A DNA stretch of 5,559 bases, from contig JAESSK010000323.1 in assembly GCA_016764155.1 (NCBI GenBank), positions 1-5,559 of the forward strand, written 5' to 3'. Under the pieces are notes generated by a model that was given only the letters and a program-made list of their open reading frames with translations, was not told the DNA's origin and ran no database searches. Origin of the DNA: Rhizobiaceae bacterium. GTDB lineage: Bacteria; Pseudomonadota; Alphaproteobacteria; Rhizobiales; Rhizobiaceae. This document shows, piece by piece, positions 1-5,559 of this stretch (within the stretch, counting starts at the first letter, position 1; each line of letters opens with the position of its first letter). The position numbers and the translations under genes are program-made.

Positions 1-1085
1 AGGACCCCGAAAGCAAAGGCAAAATGCAGACCCATGATGACGCCCTTGGTGGAAGGCATATCAGATTTTGGAATGCCGGAAATGCCCATGCGGGCTGCTT
101 CCAGATCGGCCTGAATGAACAGGGCGACGTAATAAAGGAGAGCGGGCACCAAGGCTGCGGCAACGATTGTAGAATAGGGAATGGCTAGAAATTCAGCCAT
201 CAGGAAGGCCGATGCGCCCATCACAGGGGGCATGAGTTGTCCACCGGTGGAGGCGACCGCTTCAATGGCTGCTGCCTTATGGGCCGGATAGCCATCGCGT
301 TTGATCATGGGAATCGTGATGACGCCCGTACCAACCACATTGGCAACGGCAGAACCAGAGATCGAGCCGAACAGGCCTGAGGCCAGAACGGCGATTTTCA
401 TGGAGCCGCCGCGAAATCTTCCCATGCCAAGCATGGCGATATCGGTAAAGAATTTTGTGCCGCCAGTGGTGGCGAGCAGGCTGCCGAACAGGATAAAGGT
501 AATGACGACCGTTGCTGCAACCGAGATGGGCAGACCGAGCATGCCGTTTGAATCAAAGGCCATATAGCCTGCCAGCATTTGCCAGTGTTGGGCGCGGCCT
601 TGTAGGCGGCCGGGGATGACGTCGCCGAAAAGGGCATAGAGCAGGAACAGGCATATGATGATAACCAGCGCCCAGCCGGTGGCACGGCGCAGGGCCTCAA
701 GTACCAGAACCGCTACGATTAATCCGGGTAGCCAGACTTCGATGGGGCGACTGAAAATTTTGAGAACGAGATCGGGGTAATTGACGGCGATATAACTCAC
801 GGAGACGAAAGCAAGGATTGAAAGCAGAACGTCATACCATGGCAAAATGGTGCGTTTGCTGCCTCGTCTTGCGGGGAAAGTCAGATAGGATATCGAAAGG
901 GTGAAGGCTAGGATGAGCGCAAAGAATTGCTGTGGGTAGAAGCCCCAATCGAGATAGCGCGGGACGTTCAAAGCCCATGCCATCGCGGTCAGAATCAGCA
1001 GGATTGCCAGAGTATCGGCAACCGGACGCCACAAATGTGGAGAGAGGCCGCGAACGGCCTCTCGGTTATTGGTATTATCGGCCAT
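1..1085 (-). CDS. TRAP transporter fused permease (DctQ-DctM type, TAXI class), C-terminal part missing
   Basis: Membrane component of a tripartite ATP-independent periplasmic transporter, which takes up a solute delivered by the TAXI binding protein using an ion gradient. I translated 361 codons without a stop; the frame runs off the left edge, and fused permeases of this class are usually about 600-700 residues, so roughly half is seen. A hydrophilic N-terminus of about 20 residues is followed by hydrophobic segments near residues 23-41, 53-70, 84-101, 117-133 and 137-154 (the DctQ-like part and lead-in). The DctM-like core follows, with recognisable stretches GRFRGG (about 223-228), SGSAVANVVGTG (about 243-254) and ASTGGQLMPPVMGASAF (about 278-294), which are typical of fused TRAP permeases. 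The start at 1085 follows AGGAAG (minus strand of 1091-1096) by 5 bases. That site overlaps the TAA stop of the binding-protein gene, and the two genes are 10 bases apart, so coupled translation is likely. The substrate cannot be read from the sequence. Confidence 0.93.
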   Translation of the reverse strand, partial: MADNTNNREAVRGLSPHLWRPVADTLAILLILTAMAWALNVPRYLDWGFYPQQFFALILAFTLSISYLTFPARRGSKRTILPWYDVLLSILAFVSVSYIAVNYPDLVLKIFSRPIEVWLPGLIVAVLVLEALRRATGWALVIIICLFLLYALFGDVIPGRLQGRAQHWQMLAGYMAFDSNGMLGLPISVAATVVITFILFGSLLATTGGTKFFTDIAMLGMGRFRGGSMKIAVLASGLFGSISGSAVANVVGTGVITIPMIKRDGYPAHKAAAIEAVASTGGQLMPPVMGASAFLMAEFLAIPYSTIVAAALVPALLYYVALFIQADLEAARMGISGIPKSDMPSTKGVIMGLHFAFAFGV

Positions 1086-1090
1086 TGAGG

Positions 1091-1098
1091 CTTCCTTA
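1091..1098 (-). promoter_or_regulatory. Ribosome binding site overlapping upstream stop codon (permease)
   Basis: The minus strand reads TAAGGAAG here. TAA is the stop of the binding-protein gene (1096-1098) and AGGAAG is the Shine-Dalgarno for the permease start at 1085. A ribosome ending on the first gene sits on the start site of the second, which fits translational coupling of two parts of one transporter. The arrangement is seen directly; the coupling is inferred. Confidence 0.7.
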
Positions 1099-2043
1099 CT
1101 TCAAACCAGCTTCTTTAAAGAAACGTAGCGCACCAGGATGGAATTCGGCAATGCCTGGATCGCCCATCATTTTAGCTGGGTTAAAGCCGCGGAATGCACC
1201 AAAGGTGGAAACCATTGCGTCTTTTCCCTCATGCATGGCTTTGGCCATGGCATAAACCACGTCGTCGGATACACCAGCGTGGGTGAACACAACCTGTGGG
1301 AAAGCGATGAATGTGCCATCTTCCAGAACGCCCGGTGCTTTACCGGCTTTGATCTGTGTGAAGAAAGCGGTTGGCCAATGTTTGCGTGCAGTTGCAAGAC
1401 CTGCATCACTGCTGTCAGCTACCGGAAGAGCGCGCAAACCGCCAACGGCTGCATGAGCTTCACGAACTTTACCTGCGCCATGAGCGAAGACAAAGCCAGC
1501 TACATCACCGGCCATGAAGGCATTTACGCCTGCAACAACGGAAGTAACGTTTACTTTGGTCATGTCAGCACGTGTCATACCGGCTGTGGAATAAATCGCA
1601 TCCAGCTGCGGTAGGATGGTGTTTTGTGCAGTGAAGCCATCGGTCATTGGCTTGCCTTTAAGATCGGCAAGGGTTTTGATACCGCTATCGGCACGCACGA
1701 AGATTGCTTCACGAAGCGGCATCAACATGCCAACCACACGGATATTCGGGTTTTTAACGCCCTTCCACCATGCATCGCCATTGATGGCGTAGTTAACTTC
1801 CTGCAAGTTTGCGACGCCGAATTCAATGCCGCCTGAATTCAGGAACGGAATGAACTGGTTCGGGCTGGTAGCAGGCTGGATTGTGGTGTTAAGCCCAGCT
1901 TTGTTGGCAGCGTTTGCTACGGCTGTACCGATGTTATGAAACAGCGAACCGGGGTTCGATGTGGCAATGCCCACGGTTTGCGCCGAAGCGGCTGTGGCAG
2001 TGAGGCTGAGCCCCAGAGCCAATAAGGCGAATAATTTTTTCAT
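1096..2043 (-). CDS. TAXI family TRAP transporter solute-binding protein
   Basis: Periplasmic receptor of a TRAP uptake system; it binds the solute and hands it to the fused permease encoded next. The protein has 315 residues, normal for TAXI receptors. A signal peptide is clear: MKK, a hydrophobic core at residues 4-18, and an ASA|Q cleavage site after residue 21. The mature part opens with VGIATSNPGSLFHNIG (24-39), the TAXI-type N-terminal ligand loop. ADLKGKPMTDG (126-136) and the C-terminal HPGALRFFKEAG (302-313) are also characteristic of the family. An in-frame ATG 24 codons upstream (2115) was rejected because it would bury the signal peptide behind an arginine-rich extension, and because the start at 2043 has a strong GGGAGGA site 7 bases upstream. 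Characterised TAXI systems carry dicarboxylates or amino acids such as glutamate or 2-oxoglutarate, but the ligand here is unknown. The gene begins a two-gene operon with the permease and has a 201-base regulatory gap in front of it. Confidence 0.95.
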   Translation of the reverse strand: MKKLFALLALGLSLTATAASAQTVGIATSNPGSLFHNIGTAVANAANKAGLNTTIQPATSPNQFIPFLNSGGIEFGVANLQEVNYAINGDAWWKGVKNPNIRVVGMLMPLREAIFVRADSGIKTLADLKGKPMTDGFTAQNTILPQLDAIYSTAGMTRADMTKVNVTSVVAGVNAFMAGDVAGFVFAHGAGKVREAHAAVGGLRALPVADSSDAGLATARKHWPTAFFTQIKAGKAPGVLEDGTFIAFPQVVFTHAGVSDDVVYAMAKAMHEGKDAMVSTFGAFRGFNPAKMMGDPGIAEFHPGALRFFKEAGLK

Positions 2044-2050
2044 ATGTATT

Positions 2051-2057
2051 TCCTCCC
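2051..2057 (-). promoter_or_regulatory. Ribosome binding site fixing the TAXI gene start
   Basis: The minus strand reads GGGAGGA, nearly a full anti-16S match, 7 bases before the ATG at 2043. It decides the start in favour of the signal-peptide form over the longer in-frame ATG at 2115. Confidence 0.85.
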
Positions 2058-2068
2058 ATGTTGGATGA

Positions 2069-2086
2069 TCCGGCCAGGTGTCCGGA
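2069..2086 (-). other. Small GC-rich hairpin in the leader of the TAXI gene
   Basis: Perfect 5-base inverted repeat TCCGG / CCGGA (2069-2073 and 2082-2086) around an 8-base loop, lying 11 bases upstream of the ribosome binding site. It would form a short stem in the mRNA leader. A 5-base stem can occur by chance; a role in translation or RNA stability is only a possibility. Confidence 0.35.
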
Positions 2087-2106
2087 GTTCGTCGAATTCG
2101 TTGCAA

Positions 2107-2127
2107 AAATCTCATTTTGCGAGATTT
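2107..2127 (-). other. AT-rich inverted repeat, hairpin or operator
   Basis: Perfect 7-base arms AAATCTC and GAGATTT (2107-2113 and 2121-2127) flank a 7-base loop. On the minus strand the second arm runs into a short T tract, so it could act as a weak intrinsic terminator for the oxidoreductase transcript. However, the stem is AT-rich and lies well downstream of that gene's stop. It could equally be a regulator binding site or a hairpin in the leader of the TAXI mRNA. The symmetry is certain; the role is not. Confidence 0.4.
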
Positions 2128-2153
2128 ATGAATTATTCAAGGTACTTACATCT

Positions 2154-2180
2154 GTGATATTAACAAGTTAAATTTGTCAA
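2154..2180 (-). promoter_or_regulatory. Possible promoter of the TAXI-TRAP operon
   Basis: A perfect TTGACA (-35 consensus) reads on the minus strand at 2175-2180, inside the AT-rich gap. The best -10 in range is TATCAC at 2154-2159 (4 of 6 matches) with a short 15-base spacer, so the pairing is weak. Initiation from it would begin near 2146 and give a leader of about 100 bases containing both hairpins listed above. The -10 assignment could be wrong. Confidence 0.35.
2160..2180. promoter_or_regulatory. 21-base imperfect palindrome, candidate operator
   Basis: The segment is symmetric about base 2170, with 8 of 10 base pairs matching (mismatches at 2162/2178 and 2167/2173). The outer arms are TTAACAA and TTGTCAA on the plus strand. 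It covers the possible -35 box of the TAXI-TRAP promoter, where a dimeric repressor would block transcription. I cannot assign it to a regulator family, and AT-rich DNA yields such symmetry by chance fairly often. Confidence 0.4.
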
Positions 2181-2244
2181 AAAACTGAAAAAAGATTAAA
2201 ATAACCAATAACATCGGGGAGCATGAGGCGAAAAACGAAGTGCG

Positions 2245-3249
2245 TTAAACGTTTTCCCAGCTGCCTGATTTTTCACTTTTAAAGATTGCATCAAGGACGC
2301 GCATGGAAAGAATTGCGTCTTCAATACCGTATTCAAGGGATTTTTTGCCCAATACGGCCAGTGCGAAGGCTTCTGCCTGCTCGGTATATTGATCGCAGGC
2401 CGGAATGATTTCGCGGCGGGTGAGTGAACCATCGAGATTGAGGCCATGATCGATAATGATCGCGGTCGGCTGATCGGCCGGTGCATTGATTGCGATCATC
2501 ATTTCGATGCGGGCTTTGGTGCCGACGATTTCGAAACGCTGGGTTGGGACGGCTTGCGTTGAAATGGTGAAGGCCAGCTGTTTGCCGTCGCCAAAATCGG
2601 CGATGGTGCTGGAGAAACGGTCGGTCTTGAAGACTGGGTCGCGTTCCACGAGGGTTACCACGCGTTTTGGTTCACCCTCCAGAAAGAAACGTCCGGCGGT
2701 GACTGGATAGCAACCGATATCCATGATTGCGCCGCCGCCGATATCGGCCATATTGCGCACATTGTTCGGATCGTCATTGAAATAGGTGAAGACCGCATTG
2801 ACCGAGCGGATTTCGCCCAGTTCGCCGGAGCGGATGATTTCGCGCGCCCGCAGCCATTGAGGGTGATAACGCACCATAAAAGCTTCGGAGATGATGATGT
2901 CTTTGGGCGCATCGCGAAGGCGCTCGGCATCGGCCACATCCATCGACATGGGCTTTTCGCACAACACGTGCTTGCCGGCCTTGGCGGCCGCCAAGGTTAG
3001 CTCCACATGCAGATGATTGGGCAGGGGATTATAAACCGCGTCGATATCGGGATCGGCCAGCATTTCTTCATAGGAACCGTAGGCTTTTTCAATACCTAGC
3101 TTGCTTGCGGCGGCTTTCGCTGTTTCCAGATTTCTCGAACAAATCGCGGTGACTTTGGAATGGGCAGATTTCATAATGCCCGGGGTTACCTTTTCCATGC
3201 CAATATTGGCCGTAGAAATGATACCCCAACGAACGATATTTCCAGTCAT
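2245..3249 (-). CDS. Gfo/Idh/MocA family NAD(P)-dependent oxidoreductase
   Basis: Cytoplasmic dehydrogenase of the glucose-fructose oxidoreductase / dihydrodiol dehydrogenase type, which oxidises or reduces a sugar, polyol or related alcohol with NAD(P). At 334 residues it has the usual length. The N-terminal Rossmann domain (about 1-120) opens with RWGIISTANIG (7-17). YNPLPNHLHVE (73-83) and CEKP (97-100) follow, K99 being the conserved catalytic-region lysine of the EKP motif. EAFMVRYHPQW (122-132) starts the C-terminal domain, and GGGAIMDIGCYPV (171-183) is the substrate-side motif typical of the GFOR/dihydrodiol subgroup, with tyrosine where other members carry the D-x-x-H histidine. No signal peptide is seen, unlike periplasmic GFOR. 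The start at 3249 has GGAGG 6 bases upstream. The gene begins 39 bases after leuC with no visible terminator or strong promoter between, so co-transcription is likely. The substrate is unknown; a link to the TRAP transporter downstream is possible but unproven. Confidence 0.92.
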   Translation of the reverse strand: MTGNIVRWGIISTANIGMEKVTPGIMKSAHSKVTAICSRNLETAKAAASKLGIEKAYGSYEEMLADPDIDAVYNPLPNHLHVELTLAAAKAGKHVLCEKPMSMDVADAERLRDAPKDIIISEAFMVRYHPQWLRAREIIRSGELGEIRSVNAVFTYFNDDPNNVRNMADIGGGAIMDIGCYPVTAGRFFLEGEPKRVVTLVERDPVFKTDRFSSTIADFGDGKQLAFTISTQAVPTQRFEIVGTKARIEMMIAINAPADQPTAIIIDHGLNLDGSLTRREIIPACDQYTEQAEAFALAVLGKKSLEYGIEDAILSMRVLDAIFKSEKSGSWENV

Positions 3250-3288
3250 AATATACCTCCCCAGTAATTATGGTTGTTTATTAATCGG
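3250..3288 (-). other. Short leuC-oxidoreductase intergenic gap without terminator
   Basis: This 39-base AT-rich spacer contains only the GGAGG ribosome binding site of the oxidoreductase (3256-3260). No GC-rich stem with a T tract and no convincing -35/-10 pair is visible, which supports read-through from leuC. Confidence 0.6.
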
Positions 3289-4698
3289 TCATTTCCAGTC
3301 GCGAATATCCACGAAATGTCCGGCAATTGCAGCAGCACCCGCCATGGCAGGTGATACCAAATGGGTGCGGCCTTTAAAGCCCTGACGGCCTTCGAAATTA
3401 CGGTTTGAAGTAGAAGCGCAACGCTCTTTTGGCTTCAATCTGTCATTGTTCATGGCGAGACACATGGAACAGCCGGGCTCGCGCCAGTCGAAACCGGCAG
3501 CAATGAAAATTTTGTCCAGGCCTTCAGCTTCCGCTTGTATCTTCACGAGACCGGAACCTGGAACAACCATGGCCTCGACGTGATCGGAAACCTGTTTACC
3601 CTCGACGATTTTTGCAACTTCGCGCAAATCTTCGATGCGGCCATTGGTGCAAGAACCAACGAATACACGATCGATTTTGATATCCTGCATCAGCGTGCCG
3701 GGGGTCAGGCCCATATATTCAAGGGCGCGGAATTTAGAAGCGCGAACATGCTCATCTTCGATTTTTGCAGGGTCTGGAACTTCGCCGGTAACCGAGACTA
3801 CATCTTCAGGCGATGAACCCCAGCTGACAATTGGCGGCAGATTAGCTGCATCCATTACCACAACCTTATCGAAATGGGCTCCCTCGTCGGTATAGAGGTT
3901 TTTCCAATATTCAACGGCTTGATCAAAGGCTTCGCCTTTTGGCGCTCTTGGTTTGCCCTTGATATATTCAAATGTCTTTTCATCCGGTGCAATCATGCCA
4001 GCGCGTGCGCCGCCTTCAATGGTCATGTTGCAAATGGTCATGCGGCCTTCCATGGAAAGGGCACGAATGGCTTCGCCAGCAAATTCAATCACGTGGCCAG
4101 TGCCGCCAGCGGTACCAATTTCACCAATAATGGCAAGAATGATATCTTTGGCAGCAATGCCTTCTGGAATTTTGCCATCGACACGAACCAGCATGTTTTT
4201 GGCTTTTTGCTGGATTAGCGTTTGGGTGGCCAAAACGTGTTCAACCTCAGAAGTGCCGATACCGTGGGCCAGCGAGCCGAATGCGCCATGGGTAGAGGTA
4301 TGGCTATCGCCACAGACAATGGTCATGCCCGGCAGGGTGAAACCTTGTTCTGGACCGATGATATGGACCACGCCTTGGCGTATGTCGTCTTCGGCATAAT
4401 ATTCAATGCCGAATTCTTTGGTGTTTTTGCTCAAAGCATCAATCTGGTTGATGCTTTCTTCGTTCATATAACGTCCGGCACCGGTGCGGTCTTTTGCGGT
4501 AGAGATGTTGTGATCGACCACAGCAAGGGTTTTTTCCGGCGAATGTACTTTACGGCCAGTCGTACGCAGGCCTTCAAAGGCTTGAGCGCTGGTTACTTCA
4601 TGGATCAAATGGCGATCAATATATAAAAGCGAGGTGCCATCATCCTGCGTTTCAATCAGATGGTCGTCCCAGATTTTATCATAAAGTGTCTTGGCCAT
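3289..4698 (-). CDS. leuC: 3-isopropylmalate dehydratase large subunit (LeuC)
   Basis: Large subunit of isopropylmalate isomerase, which converts 2-isopropylmalate to 3-isopropylmalate in leucine synthesis using a 4Fe-4S cluster and the small subunit LeuD. The 469-residue length fits the family (about 466-470). The cluster cysteines are visible: C350 in [12 protein letters not shown] (348-359), and C410 and C413 in [11 protein letters not shown] (407-417). Other aconitase-family signatures are DHN (62-64), [12 protein letters not shown] (130-141), [14 protein letters not shown] (146-159), [10 protein letters not shown] (431-440) and [18 protein letters not shown] (447-464). The protein closely follows Rhizobiales LeuC as remembered, supporting an alphaproteobacterial origin. 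The start at 4698 gives the conserved [11 protein letters not shown]-terminus and has AGGG 7 bases upstream. All key residues are present, so the enzyme should be active. Neither leuD nor leuB is adjacent; a separate leuC is common in alphaproteobacteria. Confidence 0.98.
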   Translation of the reverse strand: MAKTLYDKIWDDHLIETQDDGTSLLYIDRHLIHEVTSAQAFEGLRTTGRKVHSPEKTLAVVDHNISTAKDRTGAGRYMNEESINQIDALSKNTKEFGIEYYAEDDIRQGVVHIIGPEQGFTLPGMTIVCGDSHTSTHGAFGSLAHGIGTSEVEHVLATQTLIQQKAKNMLVRVDGKIPEGIAAKDIILAIIGEIGTAGGTGHVIEFAGEAIRALSMEGRMTICNMTIEGGARAGMIAPDEKTFEYIKGKPRAPKGEAFDQAVEYWKNLYTDEGAHFDKVVVMDAANLPPIVSWGSSPEDVVSVTGEVPDPAKIEDEHVRASKFRALEYMGLTPGTLMQDIKIDRVFVGSCTNGRIEDLREVAKIVEGKQVSDHVEAMVVPGSGLVKIQAEAEGLDKIFIAAGFDWREPGCSMCLAMNNDRLKPKERCASTSNRNFEGRQGFKGRTHLVSPAMAGAAAIAGHFVDIRDWK

Positions 4699-4735
4699 AG
4701 CCGTACCCTAACTTAACTTGCTAACTCAATGGTTT

Positions 4736-4764
4736 GATATGCACCCCAGTCCGCATCAGGTCAA
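4736..4764 (-). promoter_or_regulatory. Likely sigma-70-type promoter of leuC
   Basis: On the minus strand TTGACC (4759-4764, 5 of 6 to the -35 consensus) is followed after an ideal 17-base spacer by CATATC (4736-4741, a weaker -10). Transcription would begin near 4729 and give a leader of about 30 bases, which is too short for a leucine attenuator. No leucine-rich leader peptide is visible. The spacing and position in the only gap before leuC support it, but the -10 is weak. Confidence 0.5.
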
Positions 4765-4796
4765 GCTTTTGGCGCCGGTTTCTATTGGTGGCGCAT

Positions 4797-5408
4797 TTAT
4801 TGATTTTCAGCAATTAGCTTTGACAGGCGAGAGAAACCCAAGTCATCGCCACTCCAATGGAGTGCCTGCCAACCGGCTGATCTGGCTGCGACTATGTTTT
4901 CATGGGTGTCATCAACCAATAATAGTTCGGAAGCAGCGAATCCCGTTTTTTCCATTGCTTGCTGGAAAAAATTATCGTCCGGTTTGCGCCACGACAGCGC
5001 CGCAGAATAGCAAAAACCGTCCCAATAGGTGCTGAGGCCGAGATTGTGCCATAAATATGTGGCGCGTTCGTGTTCCTGATTAGTTGCACCATAAATGCGG
5101 ATTCCTCTGGCGCGCGCATTTTTCAATAGTTCCAACAGGGCCTGATCAAGGCGTGAGTCTTTTTCAAACCAGTAATTGATGAATTCGTTTGTCGAAATGC
5201 GGGGTGCGATACTGGCCAAAACAGGAGACAAACCTTCGCGCAGTTCTACCTTGCCGATGATGATGTCGCTCCAGCTTTCCATGAAAAACTCTTTTTGAAG
5301 CTGTTCAACAGAAATTCCAAGATCTTTGTCGAGGTCGGCATGCCAGGGTTCATTCAGGCGGACCAATACTCCGTCAACGTCCATCATCAATGCTTTGATG
5401 ATGGACAT
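4797..5408 (-). CDS. HAD-superfamily hydrolase
   Basis: Predicted cytoplasmic phosphatase-type hydrolase of the haloacid dehalogenase superfamily, 203 residues, acting through an aspartyl-phosphate. All four HAD motifs are present. Motif I is MDVDGVL, with nucleophile D10 and acid D12. Motif II is YGATNQ with T109. Motif III is the lysine in WRKPD (K142). Motif IV is LLVDDTHEN with D166 and D167. A helical cap sits between motifs I and II (about 17-90), as in the subclass I / YihX-like group. The start at 5408 was chosen because the alternative methionines 8 and 9 would remove the first beta strand directly before the nucleophile. An AGG site lies 5 bases upstream and shares bases with the stop codon of the preceding transpeptidase gene. 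Substrate specificity is not predictable; sugar phosphates or other small phosphate esters are usual for the group. Confidence 0.88.
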   Translation of the reverse strand: MSIIKALMMDVDGVLVRLNEPWHADLDKDLGISVEQLQKEFFMESWSDIIIGKVELREGLSPVLASIAPRISTNEFINYWFEKDSRLDQALLELLKNARARGIRIYGATNQEHERATYLWHNLGLSTYWDGFCYSAALSWRKPDDNFFQQAMEKTGFAASELLLVDDTHENIVAARSAGWQALHWSGDDLGFSRLSKLIAENQ

Positions 5409-5413
5409 GAGAG

Positions 5414-5417
5414 CCTA
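5414..5417 (-). promoter_or_regulatory. Stop codon and ribosome binding site overlap (transpeptidase to HAD)
   Basis: The minus strand reads TAGG: TAG ends the transpeptidase frame (5415-5417), and AGG (5414-5416) serves as a short Shine-Dalgarno 5 bases before the HAD start. With only six bases between the genes, translation of the hydrolase probably depends on ribosomes finishing the upstream gene. Confidence 0.55.
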
Positions 5418-5559
5418 AATTCCGCGTACTTTGGTCAGGGCCTTAGCCAATATCTTGTCCCGGCCATAGACGTCTTTTCTGAAATTGACGCTGCCATCCT
5501 TGTTTACCCATGCGGTGAGATAGACCACGTGGACAGGGATTTTCTCTTTCAGCCTTATA
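5415..5559 (-). CDS. L,D-transpeptidase (YcbB/YkuD type), C-terminal fragment
   Basis: Last 48 codons of a gene cut by the right edge. The frame, read from the minus strand and ending in TAG, gives KIPVHVVYLTAWVNKDGSV, then FRKDVYGRDK and a basic tail ending KVRGI. The pattern P-V-x-x-x-Y-x-T-A-W-V-x-x-D-G-x-V-x-F-R-x-D-x-Y-x-x-D is the C-terminal signature of YcbB-like murein L,D-transpeptidases. These enzymes act in the periplasm and form 3-3 cross-links in peptidoglycan or attach proteins to it. The catalytic HG...SHGC motif lies upstream, outside the window, so activity cannot be judged. The identification rests on this short tail only. The next gene starts six bases after the stop. Confidence 0.75.
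   Translation of the reverse strand, partial: IRLKEKIPVHVVYLTAWVNKDGSVNFRKDVYGRDKILAKALTKVRGI

Noticed and set aside
1138..1614. 158-codon open frame on the plus strand
   Set aside because: It lies entirely opposite the TAXI binding protein, which has clear family motifs, a signal peptide and a strong ribosome binding site. The antisense product shows no recognisable domain and is a by-product of codon use.
2044..2115. 24-codon N-terminal extension of the TAXI protein
   Set aside because: It would place an arginine-rich segment ahead of a well-formed signal peptide and read through a strong ribosome binding site.
2153..2157. TGTGA as a CRP-type site
   Set aside because: Only one half-site is present; the expected TCACA six bases further is absent.
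3874..4626. Several overlapping plus-strand open frames of 114-148 codons
   Set aside because: All are antisense to leuC, a strongly conserved gene; the products are low in recognisable structure and overlap one another.
4706..4727. Three CTAAC/TTAAC units before leuC as a repeat element
   Set aside because: The units are 5 bases, irregularly spaced and few; there is no sign of an expanded or functional repeat.
4721..4756. 11-codon open frame before leuC as a possible leucine leader peptide
   Set aside because: It encodes only one leucine, has no ribosome binding site, and overlaps the predicted -10 and spacer of the leuC promoter, so it would not be transcribed whole. No attenuator stem is visible.
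4765..4797. GCGCC/GGCGC inverted repeat after the HAD stop as a terminator
   Set aside because: The stem is only 5 bp with a 13-base loop and no T tract follows, so it does not meet the intrinsic-terminator pattern.

Overview
The window looks like ordinary chromosome from an alphaproteobacterium. The LeuC protein resembles LeuC of Rhizobiales (Brucella/Rhizobium type) almost end to end as I remember that family, and base composition is moderate (roughly half G+C by eye). Genus cannot be fixed from this stretch. All six genes read on the minus strand, so transcription runs from high to low coordinates, and about 93% of the window is coding. No RNA gene, mobile element, CRISPR array or origin was seen, and no gene-free stretch exceeds 300 bases.

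Reading in the direction of transcription: (1) the last 48 codons of an L,D-transpeptidase, a cell-wall cross-linking enzyme cut by the right edge; (2) six bases later, a complete HAD-superfamily hydrolase whose ribosome binding site overlaps the transpeptidase stop codon; (3) a 98-base gap with a good sigma-70-like promoter, then leuC, the large subunit of isopropylmalate dehydratase (leucine synthesis); (4) 39 bases later, a Gfo/Idh/MocA-family NAD(P)-dependent oxidoreductase, probably read from the leuC transcript as well; (5) a 201-base AT-rich gap with several dyad symmetries, the main regulatory region here; (6) a TAXI-type TRAP solute-binding protein with a signal peptide and, ten bases later, the fused TRAP membrane permease, cut by the left edge.

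The binding protein and permease make one secondary uptake system: the periplasmic protein captures a small organic anion or similar solute and passes it to the permease, which uses an ion gradient. Their stop, ribosome binding site and start are arranged for translational coupling. Neither leuD nor leuB lies next to leuC, so the small dehydratase subunit must be encoded elsewhere. No new type of system was found. The best leads are a 21-base imperfect palindrome lying over a possible -35 box upstream of the TRAP genes, the two small hairpins in the predicted leader, and the unexplained pairing of leuC with a sugar-type oxidoreductase.
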